64,000 nt of DNA from Amoebidium appalachense (GCA_963693365.1 CAVNZM010000004.1:6820001-6884000); one strand, 5' to 3'; counted from the first letter of the stretch, positions 28,201 to 48,417 are shown. Made by a program: numbers and translations. The notes: a model not told the origin generated them from the sequence alone.

Positions 28201-28489
28201 TTCGTCGGCTCAATCCATACGGGGACGGCCTGCTACGATTGGTTCATCTTCGCAGGTCAGCATCAACTCACCGCAATCCAACATGTCACTCTTCGGCCCT
28301 ACACCGTCGGCTACACCGTCGGTCAAGGAGTCTAGATCGACCAATAGTGTTGCATTGGTGAGTGATGCGAACGAGTCGCAGCAGCAGCTATTGGATAAAG
28401 ATCAGGCGGAGGAATCTACGGTCGGTGGGATTGAGATGGTCGAGACAGAGACCACACAGGGGGAGGAGAAGGAGAAAGAAGAGGCATAG
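21801..28489 (+). CDS. Class C GPCR with a solute-binding-protein-like ectodomain
   Basis: Predicted cell-surface receptor of about 1,100 aa. Exons: 21801-22249, 22575-22915, 23659-23745, about 23777-23844, 24498-24752, 25557-26599, 27428-28489. A signal peptide (MAAHIAATATATALLALACT) leads into an ectodomain (about 30-590) resembling family 1 bacterial extracellular solute-binding proteins (MAVPLTADAR-LLYNSTNYDQLL, IAKAMTVV..ENRYGFTLD, TYSGGTALALTSNVPIG). Seven hydrophobic helices follow (about 630-885) with class C hallmarks: VVRASSWVFG after TM1, RISRIFLSIKN after TM3, RSIPAQFKDTK before TM6, VYVIPKFL ending TM7. The tail has a poly-Asn run, a coiled-coil-like segment (LREELEGAMLKIARVEEKLM) as in GABA-B receptors, then Ser-rich and acidic ends. 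Frame breaks at about 22166, 26425, 26494, 27610 and 28120-28170 would each be repaired by one extra base; two in-frame TAGs lie near 23747 and 23774. Either assembly errors or a decaying gene. Confidence 0.8.
22909..23490 (+). repeat. Minisatellite of splice-donor-like units in receptor intron 2
   Basis: The authentic donor reads gatgcaag|gtactgtgcg at 22909-22925. The following 560 bases repeat this context about eight times, as gaatgcaaggtactgtgtgc or variants, near 23033, 23143, 23204, 23269, 23352, 23409, 23443 and 23464, usually followed by attcgttaggtaccgtgtgc. The unit is roughly 60 bp and degenerate. Most units keep a usable AG|GTACTG donor. Confidence 0.75.
26774..26811. repeat. Perfect 38-bp palindrome in receptor intron 6
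   Basis: The sequence ccacggccctctgaacaca is followed directly by its exact reverse complement, with no loop base, centred at 26792/26793. As RNA it would form an 18- to 19-bp hairpin; as DNA a small cruciform. Confidence 0.85.
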
Positions 28490-28833
28490 ATGCATTGTAA
28501 TGATTTTTGTCTGTATGAACATTTGCCCATAGACCGTATTGTGAAACTAATACCAATGTTGCTTCTTTCAGCAAGTTCCTTTTTCATACTGGGATGGGCT
28601 AAAACCGTGCACTTTTCGTATGTCTACGAGCCATTACATATTCAGCATAGTTGCTAGAGGATGTATGCTCTACAGATTTAACGAGACGACACTTTGGTAT
28701 GATTAAATGAACTTCAAACAAGTCAATGCCAATGGGAACATTGTCAAGCCCTCTGTTCCTCCTCTCCTCATCCCTCCTCATCCCTACAACCCAAGCCCCC
28801 CCCCCCCCCCCCCCCCCCCTGCCCGCCATCAGT

Positions 28834-28873
<40 letters not shown>

Positions 28874-29250
28874 CGCCGCCGCCGCCCTTTCCCCCGCCCC
28901 CCGGTTTCGCTCCCGTTGCATTACCTACGCAAAATAAAAGTGTACACTGTGGCACACACCGGCAACTCACATGCTTGACACACAAAAAGGATCACACACA
29001 CACGCACACACACACACAGACGCACCGAGAGAGAGGGACCTGGACACACAGGCACACACACATACATGTCACATAGAGAAGTCACAGGCACACCGTAACA
29101 CAAACATGCGCACTTGGTACATACACAAAACACACCACAGAACGGTGGCACAAAAGAGATCTATCTTGGTACACAAACCACACACTACATCCCGGGCACC
29201 GTGGCAAGCACCACTACGGAAAATCACACGCACGTTACATATTGACTTGT

Positions 29251-29299
<49 letters not shown>

Positions 29300-30330
29300 C
29301 ACCTTGCACGGCTACACACAAGCACAGGCATGATTGCACGCTTGCGCGCACACACACACGTACACAGTGTGCATGCCTCTGCACACACTGCTGCAGTGGC
29401 ACGAACTTAATTTGAAAATGTTATAAACACACTGTGATAGACACAAGCATCTCCCGTTAACACGCCCCACCCCACACATATATGTACTCACTGAGGCACA
29501 TACACTACCGTGGCACAAAGGGTTGACGGCCATGCTGGCATATGTTGGGCTGCTACACACACTGACACATGCACAAATTCTTTTAAAAAGTTTGCCATAT
29601 GCGCGCATGCACGGAACGCGTTCGATTTATAAGCCACAGTACACACAGCAAACAAGATCTTGCACGCAAATTCTAGCGAAAAATTCGAGTAAGTTGGCAA
29701 GTACATACACCGAGCACGTGTGGGCACCGTTGCGCAGCCACCGCCATATAACAGTGGCGAAACGTCTTCTTTACGACCACAGCCATCCTGCCGTGATAAA
29801 GTATTCACAGTTTTGGGGCCTGCAGGTTACCATAAAGTACACAAAAGAAACAATAGGCAAAAAGTATGCCTTTTGCCTAACCATGTGTGTGACACTGTGG
29901 CCATATATGCACACATATTTATTAGCTGGACAAGGAACGCACAGATAGACGGCATTGTCACACATACGAACACACCCCACTCAAAGACACGTCACGGTAA
30001 ACATGCGCACACGCACACACACATTACAAGCACGTTCCACGCACGTACCGGCGCACACGCGTGCACAGCACCTACGCAAGCACACAAATCTCAGAGGCAG
30101 AGACGCTTTTGGGGCACGTAAAGCACTCAAATGTACCGTCGCATGCATAGTGTTTACAGGAAACACACATGTACCCACAGAGGTGCATCAGCTGTGACTC
30201 AGAGATTATGACTTCCTGCATATAGAGCCTCTATCAAGGGTCCTTCAAAAATCATAAACACAAACAAACCGTTCAAGTGTTCACTGGTGCTACGGGAATT
30301 GTTGACACCTCCCGGCGAGTCCGCACGAAA
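28490..30330. other. Intergenic region with C tracts and CA-rich DNA
   Basis: The first 400 bases should hold the receptor 3' UTR. C tracts follow at 28797-28870, then imperfect CA/CG-rich repeats (28950-30170), including (AC)n at about 29254-29292. No frame in this stretch has protein-like composition. Confidence 0.6.
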
Positions 30331-30338
30331 ACCGTCGC

Positions 30339-30487
30339 CCAATCAGGAACTAGATAGTCAACTTATTGGTGACCAATCGAATTGTTTATAATTTAGGTAA
30401 TCCAATAGGAGCCCTGATAATGGACTGACTTTGATTGCTCTATGTACCTCACTGTGATTGGACTATAACCTCACGGATATATATTTA
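30339..30487 (+). promoter_or_regulatory. CCAAT cluster with TATA-like element before the kinase gene
   Basis: Five CCAAT motifs in either orientation lie at 30339, 30365, 30373, 30402 and 30457, followed by gatatatattt at about 30476-30486. This is about 540 bases before the kinase ATG at 31029. It is the only such cluster upstream of the gene, so it is a good promoter candidate; the long leader or an untranslated first exon is inferred. Confidence 0.45.
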
Positions 30488-31028
30488 TCCCACGATGACC
30501 AAGACTGCATTATCAGCGCAACCACGAGAAAATGAAGAAAAATACATAGCTACTAATAAATGAAGTAGCAAAGTACTATTTTTTATCCTTGTCAATAAAT
30601 TTTGTAGGCTTGTTGTTGCAGCGGACGGCACACCTACGTTGGCGGTAGAGTCATAGGACACAGGCTGATCCGGGCATTCCAAATCATATCCGCATCTTAG
30701 ATTGGATAAGGATCATGCAGATGTATGTCATCATCTAAGAATACTGGCATTCCAGTCTTGCGGCGGGCAACTGCAACATCCGCGCCGTGTTCCACGGGTC
30801 ATTTCCGTGCGTTAGCCATCTCGCACGTAGGCTCACGGCAGGGTCACGGCATTGTTTTTCCTGCCTCACACACACATTAGCTCGAAAGCTCATTAATAAC
30901 AGTAAGAAAAAGGCGGTAAATATGATAGTATAGAGAGTTTTAAGAGACTGTTTGATAGCCAAGCACAGAGGTAGAAGCACACAGGCAGGCTAGGTAGGGG
31001 CAGTGGGCAGGCACGTAGGGCAGGCACT

Positions 31029-39999
<8,971 letters not shown>

Positions 40000-40740
40000 C
40001 GAGGAGTGGTTGGTGATGTGCACATGATAGATGGACTGTGTGGGCCAATCTGGGGCTCACTGAGTGTGGATCAGTGTGTGCATCCACGCACAAACACCAA
40101 CACATACACGTCACAGGCACATGCTCAAGCGTACGGCGTTATTATTTGATGATGATCTTCAAAGCTCCACACTTTCACCAGTTTTTTGTGTTGGTATTTC
40201 TGTTATATAATCTATTGGTTTCAATCAGAGTAAGCGAGTGTTTTTCACACAACGTTTCTCGCTTGAACATTTTATCGGGATGCCTACCCCATCTCCTCAC
40301 CCCCCCCTACCTCCCCCACAACATTTCCTTTCTCTTGCTGTTCCGATTTCCTAGGCAAGAGAAAAAAGCAAGAAAAGAAAAGACAGCACACACACATGCA
40401 CATGGCAAACACGCTACACGCTAGCGCTTCTGCCATTCACACACGAGTCCGAACATTAACTTGCTTTTTGTACCCCGAAAAAAATAAGAGAGCATCTGTA
40501 TGCTCGACATGCCCTGAAAATCCGTTTTTTCTCCCTTTTTCTTTTTTGCTCATAGTCAACCGTGTTACAAAACATAATAGTGTACAGGAACCCGTAGATC
40601 ACCTCTTGTCATCTCAAAATTAATAGCCAACCAATTCAAACTATTAATATCTCGTCAGCGTACAAAGGATAGATATAAATGATGTGATAGCGACAGTGTG
40701 CATAGGTGTTAGGCGTGTATAGATAGTTCATGCAGCGTTT
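40000..40740. other. 3' flank of the kinase gene
   Basis: No gene is visible. This AT-richer sequence should contain the kinase 3' UTR and polyadenylation site. Nothing else stands out. Confidence 0.4.
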
Positions 40741-40890
40741 TCTTGTTATCTAGTGAACAGAAATGCGTGGCCCATCAGTGGTGGTGCCCGCATGTACAAA
40801 TAATAAATATGTAACATAGTGGAAACACACACACCATCACAATGATGTATCATACACGCACACACACAGCATGCATATGCCTCAGTGTGT

Positions 40891-41020
40891 GTACGTGCAT
40901 GTCTCGTGTACGAAATACGCGTACACACACTGAGGCCATGATATATACGCGTACACACACTGAGGCCATGATATATACGCGTACACACACTGAGGCCATG
41001 ATATATACGCGTGCACACAC
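40891..41020 (+). repeat. 30-bp tandem repeat, three full copies plus partial ones
   Basis: The unit gtacacacactgaggccatg followed by atatatacgc occurs at 40921, 40951 and 40981 in exact tandem (the last copy starts to diverge after atatatacgc). A diverged unit precedes it (40891). There are no spacers, so it is a minisatellite and not a CRISPR-like array. Confidence 0.85.
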
Positions 41021-42071
41021 TCCAGGCCGGAGGCATACAAGCACACACTATCAGCGAGAATTAAATACACGTGTGTACACGGCTGAGGCACAGACCTGCA
41101 CACCACTTAAATGCATGCGAACCATCGATCTGGCATACTGCGCATGCTTACATGCACAACGAAATATGCCTAGTTTTTACGGGCAGTGCCACGGGCATTA
41201 TCTACCATGTGGTTTTGCAGGCTATTATTAGCTGCAACCCATGCTCACATCTACCGAGCCACCTCGAAACCACAGATCTGATACCGGGAGGTGCACATGC
41301 CACCCACAGAGATGCGTGCACATGCACAGTGTGGGATCATTTATTGCTTCTTTTGCCCACTTGAGCGCTATAAAAGAAACGGCATTGCTAGCTTAGCCTG
41401 GCGCTTTTGAAATTTCATTTGTGGTTGCATGGTTCTATATATACACTTCGGAACTGAAGGACGTACTAGGGTAGGTGGTGACTCGTGCAGTCTGCCGTAG
41501 TACGGATACTTCGCAATCGCAGTTGAAGCGAGTCGCAGTGTGTGTAGTTATAAAAAAAATCAAAGTATCGTCCACTTAGTCTATAAACAGAGGTATTATT
41601 GTGAGCGTCCGTTAGCCGTACACACCCACCAACACATTTAGCTTTACAAGTTTTACAGTTTTTTCCTCAAGTGAAGTCCAACACAATGATCACACTCTAC
41701 TCTGGTGCAGCCATAGGAGGGTATTACAGGCAATGCCATGCCCAATGTGATTGATGTTTATTTATTTTTCTACTTCTAGTCAGCGAAAACATGTGAATGC
41801 TTATGGCACTACCCATAAAAAAGATCGGCTGCAAATCAACCATTCACATTAGCATTTTACTTATTATCCCAAGGAATCATCGCCCCGAGTTGTATTGGGG
41901 CGTGCTCCACACCCTCTCATTGCTTCTCACTCGTAAATCTCCCAAATCTTCAGACTCTATCGGGTCCCAGAAACTATTTCCTCCCCTTCCTCCCCCCCCC
42001 CCCTTCTCTCGACACTGTAACCCGCCCCCCCCCCCTCCCCCCCCCCCCCCCTCCCCCCGCGGGCTGCTGTG
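41021..42071. other. Intergenic region with orphan TATA-like motifs
   Basis: TATA-like motifs occur at about 41368-41376 (ctataaaag) and 41435-41443 (ctatatata), but no convincing plus-strand gene follows. C tracts lie at about 41993-42055, beyond the stop of the minus-strand RING/SH2 gene. Confidence 0.35.
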
Positions 42072-43258
42072 TCATGCACACGGGTACATGAGGTACAGCT
42101 CGACGGGTGTGTTTCCGAGGGTGGGCCTGGTACACTCATGCCATGTTGGGTCACCCCCTGCCTCCATGGCGGCTGCATGTGCCTCACAACATTCCCCCAC
42201 ACCCTGTTGCATGCTGGCTGGGGCGGCATAGTGTGCAATCAACCTCTCGAGGGATGGGAATGACCTCTCGTCGGTGAGCGAGTAGGACGGTGGGCCGTGG
42301 GGGTGTTGTGTGGCCGTGACGATTCTACTGTGTAGGATCTGCCCTCCACAGTTGTACGATAGCGTGTACGTGCCCGGCATGGACTCTGACTCGCGGACCA
42401 GAAACGCACCGTGACGCCCGTCTGATGCCAAAAGAACCTCGGATTGGTGGCGGGTTATAGGGCCGCGGTACCATGGGGGTAGGGTGTGGGTGACGTGGTG
42501 GTGCGGTGGGTTGGAGGGGAGGGAACGTGTGTACTGGGCCTTGGTGTGGGTCGGGTTGAGGGGCGATGAGAAGGGGGGGGGTGGAGTAGGACTTGCTGAG
42601 TGGGCGTAGGGGCTCGGGGGGGCTGCGTGTTGGCGGTGTGGCTTGAACACGCTGGATGGAAGGCTGCATGGGCAGTGGGGGTATGTCCGTGGCAAGGGCC
42701 TGGGGGAAATGTAGTCGTTAGCAAGGTGGTGGTGTGAGAGATAAGGTGTCCGTGCATACCTTCACATGCAAAGTTCGCAAAATGTCTTCAGAGATGCAAA
42801 ATTCAACCAAAATTGATCGAGGGCTGTGCGAGTGGGGGAGGAGATGGTTGGGAGGAGGGAAGGTGGGAGCGAGTGGTCTGAAATGGCAGGAAGTGAGTCG
42901 GCATCGTTTAAAAGCTTGACAAAAACGAGCAAAACGACATGTTGGGAAACAGCCGGCTAAAAGGGAAAAAAAAAAAAAAAAAAGGCCAGTGCTTGGTGAC
43001 ATGCATAGCAAATGCAGCCATCCTATTGGACACAGGCTTTTGGACCTACCCCGAGCTTTGCGTCGGCCTCACACCTCAGGCAGCGGGGATTGGTTGGGCC
43101 CGTGTGGGCCACGAGGCAGGCAAAGTGGAATGTGTGCCCACACCCCCCCGTGTACAGTGCCCGGCCGCACTGGCTGACGGGCTCTGTGCACAGCTCACAC
43201 ACCTGCTGGCAAGAGGGTTCATGTCAGTGGTTGCATGGGATTTGCATCTCTCTCTCTC

Positions 43259-43307
<49 letters not shown>

Positions 43308-44399
43308 TGTGCGTAAATGTTTGACATTGACGAGCAGTAACATCCCCCCCCCCCCTTCCCCCCCTTGTGTATCATAGTTTACCAAATTCTTCTGCCCAAA
43401 TCCCATTATTTCACATTTTGTAGTGTTTAATGTCAACCAATCACGCGATAGGGAGCCCCTACGTAGACGGAACAATACTAATCAAGAATTCTTCATGATC
43501 CTCTCGCTGTGATTGATCACATTGTCACACATGCACTCTTACTACCACCATGCACAGAACTGGGCTGACTTGTGAATCGGATTTTTCCCTCCTCAAATCT
43601 ACTGAGTGTGCCTTTTGTTTTTTCCCCCCTTCCATTTTTGGGCTCCGGATGGTGGTGGTGGTGGTGGTGGTGGTGGTGGTGGTGGTGGTGGTGGTGGTGG
43701 GGGGGAAGGAGGGTTACGCAAGGTATTTTCAGTGTGTTTCTTTGTATTTTCATTGTGTGCGTGCACATGCGTGTGTTCTCCAGAAAACAGAGCGGAGGGA
43801 AAGCATTGAAAGGGAGGTTGTTGCATACGTCTTCCGGTGGGGTCTCAGTGGGCCAGTAGAAGTTCTCTGCCGACGTGTTTGTTTGCGGCCCCACTGCCCG
43901 CCGTTCACTGCCGGGCCGTGACCTGCTGTGGCCTAGAGGAAATATGGGTCAGACACCATACTAAGACACTGATGCTAAAACAGATCTCCACGCAACAAGG
44001 CCCCACGTACAAGCATGTGAGTCAGGTGTATGGGTGAGCCCATGCCAAAGCAAACATTGGCAGCTTCACCTGATATCTTTTTTGCAAGATCTGGAGTCTT
44101 CATGGCATGGTCTACAGAGCAATCCTACCTTTCAAGCTTTCCGCGGCAACCACGAGCAGGTCTGTGCCCTCACATGGATACTCGGGGGGTGGTGGCAGCC
44201 ACTCCACCCCTGGCCCCAAAGTGTGTCTCCTGGGGGGCAGATCCAGCGAGCCATATGCCTGCCAGCCAGCACCCGAGGGGTTGCATGTGTCCGTCTTGGC
44301 TGGGCTGTCGATCACGTGGCTGACTGGTGGCTTCTTTGCTCCGTGGCAGCTATGGCGCCTAATACTAAACCAGCGACTGACGCCTCCAAATGGGCCCAT
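42072..44399 (-). CDS. RING finger and SH2 domain protein (gene model partly uncertain)
   Basis: Minus-strand exons: 44399-44129 (ATG in the context gccgccATGg), about 43925-43829, 43202-43050, 42699-42072. Exon 3 is a RING-type zinc finger: C-x2-C (CELC), then GCGHTFHFACL, then C-x2-C (CLRC); cysteine and histidine spacing resembles the RING of plant WAV3-type E3 ligases. Exon 4 begins with a Pro-rich stretch and ends in an SH2 domain: WYRGPITRHQSEVLLAS, then GAFLVRES with the invariant phosphotyrosine-binding Arg (codon 42395-42393), GTYTLSY, and SFPSLERLIAHYA; stop at 42072. Expected role: recognising phosphotyrosine and possibly ubiquitin transfer. Exon 2 to 3 joins in phase 0, but the 1-2 and 3-4 joins are each one base out. 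So RING and SH2 could be separate genes, though they lie only 350 bases apart on one strand. Confidence 0.6.
43050..43202 (-). other. RING finger exon
   Basis: Codes for 51 residues, VCELCTEPVSQCGRALYTGG then CGHTFHFACLVAHTGPTNPR then CLRCEADAKLG. The spacing (C-x2-C, C-x-H-x2-H-x2-C, C-x2-C) is a RING-H2-like zinc-binding site. It is bounded by a CAG acceptor and a GTAGGT donor and is phase 0 at both ends. Confidence 0.75.
43651..43700 (+). repeat. (GGT)n trinucleotide repeat
   Basis: About sixteen GGT units in an intron of the minus-strand RING/SH2 gene, followed by a short G run. In that transcript it reads as (ACC)n. Confidence 0.9.
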
Positions 44400-46088
44400 G
44401 GCGGCTGGGCAGGTGCATTGCTTGGCCCCAGGCACGGGTTATAATTGTGATAAAAGTGAGAGATTATGCTGAGTGCTGGAATACAGCGCAAGCAGCTGGG
44501 GTTGCATTTGAAACGGTGTAAGTCTGCGAGTAGGACTGTGTTGTGCCAGGTGGACACAGAGAGAGTACAAAGGGTGTTGGCCTGTTGATTGTGTGTAGAC
44601 TATTGTGGTAATGTGCTACCTTGTGTGGAGCTTTTGTCCAGCTCCTTTCGCGATGTAAATAACGATGCCGAGCTCACACAGGGAAGCTAAATCGAGAGCC
44701 TAGTGTACATCCAGGTACTGTTCATTGGTAGGTTACTCATTCAACATTTAATAATAATTAATAAACTATAATTGCACTGTCAACATCATACTTGCATGGG
44801 TAATCTGCTACCGAGCCAGAGACACGCATGGTGTCTTGCTGTGTCGATCAGAACCTCGCAGAGAATGGACGGGCACAATGTGAACATGCTCACCGCTACA
44901 GAACATTATTGTATGTTGTCTACACAGCAGAGTACCAGCTGCGTGCACTGCGCTCGTGTGCGGAGGTGTTTTGGGGGCGTGTGGGGTGGCACGGCACCCC
45001 TGTGTAAGGAGGGATGCAAAGTGGAACCTTCTGAAGACGCGATAGCGCAATGACGCAGGCCAATAAATTCCAAGATGTTGATTGGTTGGCGGGGGCTAAC
45101 CCAAGCATACCAGAGTGCGCCGGCTGCTGGCCCAGGGTCATGCTGTGGCCCCGTGAGAGGGAAATTCCTTTCAGTTGAAGCGTTGAAAACATTGTGCGAG
45201 GTTTATTTACTGGTAATAGAGGAAAGGAGTCGTAGCAGGCGGTATGCTTACAGTGGGAACTTTTATTACGGTCTGCTGCCTGGCTCTTGCAAACTACGTA
45301 GGGCCGAAGCCGACGGCCGTTCCGTACGTGATTTACTGTTCACTGTCCTGGACACTGGATAGATTTTTATCTGTGGTATGCAGTGGCAGTCAGACAGTCT
45401 GCTTCACCCATTCCTTCATGATGCCTCTTGGTGCATTGCTATTGATATTTTAATATTATCAAAGAGATCATCGAAAAACACCAAGAGTGCGTTTTTGAAT
45501 AGCATGTAGATGAACAATGAAAAGCATCATCTGGATTTCTCTATCAGAGGCCAGAATAATAAGGCACCAAAAAGGGGACCGGTTTGGACCCGTTGTGATT
45601 GGGCTGTTTCTTTGTTCCCGGAATCCCAGCGAAGAGTTTGAGCAGTAGGAATTCTCAAGGACAATAGTAACCTGTGTACATATGAACACAGATATAGGTT
45701 TTTTTAAATTGAAGAACATAGAAAAATCATAAATTCTTTCTGGCGTTTGCTTGAGATGATCGTGGATACTTAGGTATATACGTATGGATGTTGACGTCAT
45801 AATAGCAAAAATGTGAACTGGAATGCCGCTATTAATGGGCATCTGCCATTGGTGGAGCGATAGCATGGTATTCTGTGGTATGCGAATGGGCATTCCACAG
45901 GCCCACACGTCACAGTCGACCGCTGTGAGGCTGAGCCTGTGACACCACCGAAGGCCTTCCAAGCTCTCACGTGGAGTACATGTGTTTGCAAGCTTGAGCA
46001 GGCAGCCAGCTCAAACGAGAGCTGTCATTACTAATATAGGCCTATATTATAATTCTAACTTGGCAGGCACGTGGCTTCTGCATGATAC
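44400..46088. other. Intergenic region; long uninformative minus-strand frame
   Basis: Inverted CCAAT at about 45080 may belong to the RING/SH2 gene promoter. A 164-residue ATG frame on the minus strand (45962-45468) is the longest here, but it has no recognisable domain, no support from neighbours and AT-rich codons. It is left uncalled. Confidence 0.4.
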
Positions 46089-47290
46089 GTGGGCAACAAA
46101 ACGATGCGCATGCTGCAATTGCCTGGCCCCAAGTACATAATATTATTCCGTGCACGGTGTGACACGTGCACGAAACTCAGTTGTACGTGTCCGTCACACG
46201 CGTATGCCCTACTCCTACCGGCGACCTTTCACGTAAACGACAACGTTCTTAAAAATCGTATTAGGGTAGAGTTGGCTCGTAAGCGGTTAGCTTTCTTCTC
46301 GGCTAATATTTTTAAAGACACACCCCTCCATCCTTCTATTAGACTTACATTTATTCGCACTTTTGTCTTCCCGGCATGTGAATATGGTTTACCCCTTCTC
46401 GCCGCTTGGATCAAGAAAGAGAGAACTAGAGCGCTTAAACCCTTGGCAAATTTCCTTGAAGCAGAAGTTGCCTCCTTTCTATCTAACAACTGTTGTAAAC
46501 CTGGGCCTGTAACGCTCTCGATATATGGTCTGGTCCCAATAGCTGCTAGAGTATCCTATCTCGCGCTGAAATTCAATAAGCACATAAGCCGCTTAAAGAA
46601 GTATTTGCCCTCCCACCCTCTCTTCTCTATCCGACCTGTCCCCTCCTCACCTCTCCCCTCTTTCCTCCCCTCTCTCTCCCCTTCTCCCCTGGGCACAAAT
46701 ACAAATAAACCCCGCAATAGTGTGTGTGTGACTTTGGACTGCCACTTACTTATTAAACATGTACACAATCACAAGATAATCACGCAATATAACAAATGGA
46801 AAAAGATACCACACGACACTAGACCCGATGAAAGCATACACCTTGAAAAACTAAGCCTTATGTCTCGTTTTATATATACTGACCGCCTCAACCATATTGC
46901 CAAATATGGCACTCGCAAGTGTATAACACCTAAATACATATTACCTTCCTGTAGAACTGGTCTTTCTCTAGCTGATGGTATTATTGATCAATTACCACGC
47001 TTTTACTGTACACGTGCTATACAGTGGAGATCTAATAAGTATAAGGTGGCATCATTTGCATGCCCAAACAACACACACACACACAGTTTAACCGGTCATG
47101 TATCGCCAAATGTAGTTTGATAGACCACATAATACCGCAACACACACACGTCACATTCACAACAGACACCCAGAAAGATAGCCTACCTGTAAATTACAAC
47201 ATCCTTGATTTTATACTAAACACGCGTAACTACGACCTGTTTATTAGATGTATTGATTGGCTTGAGAAACACATCACTACAAAATTATAG
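46089..47290 (+). pseudogene. LINE polyprotein remnant with frameshift
   Basis: Reads from GNKTMRMLQL to ASFACPNNTHTHS in one frame, where it meets a premature stop at 47118-47120. The homologous copy 1 continues as QFNRSCIAKCSLIDHIIPQH in the alternative frame, which is open here from 47060 to 47290. The break sits in a CA microsatellite inside the coding region. No endonuclease or catalytic RT core is present, so the copy is inactive as sequenced. Confidence 0.8.
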
Positions 47291-47310
47291 CGCACGCGCA
47301 CACACACACA

Positions 47311-47365
<55 letters not shown>

Positions 47366-47397
47366 CCAGCTGATACCGAGTGTCCCGAGGGGAGCCC

Positions 47398-47436
<39 letters not shown>

Positions 47437-47632
47437 GGGGAACCCCAACTAATTGATTTCTCCTTGTAGTCTTTATGGTGTCTCGTAGAGAAAGTAAACC
47501 CTGATATATAGTCACCACCCGACATCTATGTACGTGATCATGATATACCGCTGAGGGGATATTCCGAGCAAAACCCCCCCCCCCATACCTGAGACTGGTT
47601 CTCTTTGCCTCGAGTAAACAGCGTAAACCCCT
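46089..47632 (+). mobile_element. LINE retrotransposon 3' part, copy 2
   Basis: Non-LTR retrotransposon fragment. The open frame (46089-47120) encodes the end of a reverse transcriptase and the C-terminal domain: NRIRVELARKRLAFFSANIF and TFIRTFVFPACEYGLPLLAA have the pattern of the RT thumb region in LINE proteins. The catalytic YxDD motif is absent, so the 5' part is missing. The 3' UTR holds a (CA)n (47300-47363), an internal A tract (47403-47434), and a tail ending gtaaac near 47632. It shares 0.6 kb with copy 1 at 6118-6742 in opposite orientation. A change in the CA run at 47069-47084 shifts the frame, so the final segment (47090-47290, ending HITTKL) is read in another frame than the rest. 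Confidence 0.85.
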
Positions 47633-48085
47633 ATTATATATCCTACCAGGCAACCAAAAAAAATGCATTATGAACGCTCTTACCGCGTTCAAACACAATG
47701 ACACCCGATACAAGTGTTTGTTCGAAAAGTGTCTCACGATCTTAATTACAGGCCCACTGGACACGTGCACAGGCATGCAAACAGGCATGCAAACAGCTCA
47801 TGCATAGTACACGTGATCTAATCATCAGATCATAATGCGGTAAACGACCACACTACAATGGTGACACCTCAGTGACCTCACGTGATCAGTGTATATGTAT
47901 TGTAAAGTGACCCCAGTGAGACTTGATGACTCATGAGTCCTGACACCGTACGGAACTGCTCAAGCATGCACATGGCGTGCATCCAGATGGATGCTTTGAC
48001 TACTACTACAGTACACACACAGATACACGCACACAGAAGTATATACACACACACACATGCACCGACACACATGCACATACACACA
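47633..48085. other. Short intergenic stretch after the LINE
   Basis: No gene is seen. CA-rich DNA begins at about 48015 and leads into the large microsatellite that follows. Confidence 0.4.
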
Positions 48086-48105
48086 CAGCGTCACACACAC
48101 ACACA

Positions 48106-48204
<99 letters not shown>

Positions 48205-48245
48205 GGGGGGAGGTGGGGGGGGGGGGGGGGGGGGGGGCAGGGCGG

Positions 48246-48280
<35 letters not shown>
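48086..48280 (+). repeat. (CA)n followed by G tracts
   Basis: (CA)n runs from about 48088 to 48203, followed at once by G-rich tracts to about 48280. A degenerate LINE 3' tail lies about 140 bases further on (48418-48455). Confidence 0.95.
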
Positions 48281-48281
<1 letters not shown>

Positions 48282-48417
48282 GGTGGAGGAAGGCTGTTAC
48301 ATGGCAAAAAATGATTATTATGCTATTTTCATGTACTTTCGAAAGTTCGTTAGTCATGAGCTTGGTGCGCAAGGAACAAAAACCCGGTATTGTACCTGAT
48401 AGGTCTAAGAATACTCC

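Noticed and set aside
40891-41020. Possible CRISPR-like array
   Set aside because: The 30-bp units are directly adjacent with no spacers, and the DNA is eukaryotic; it is a plain minisatellite.
45468-45962. 164-aa ATG frame on the minus strand
   Set aside because: No recognisable domain or motif, no promoter signal, AT-rich codons, and a single frame of this length is expected by chance here.
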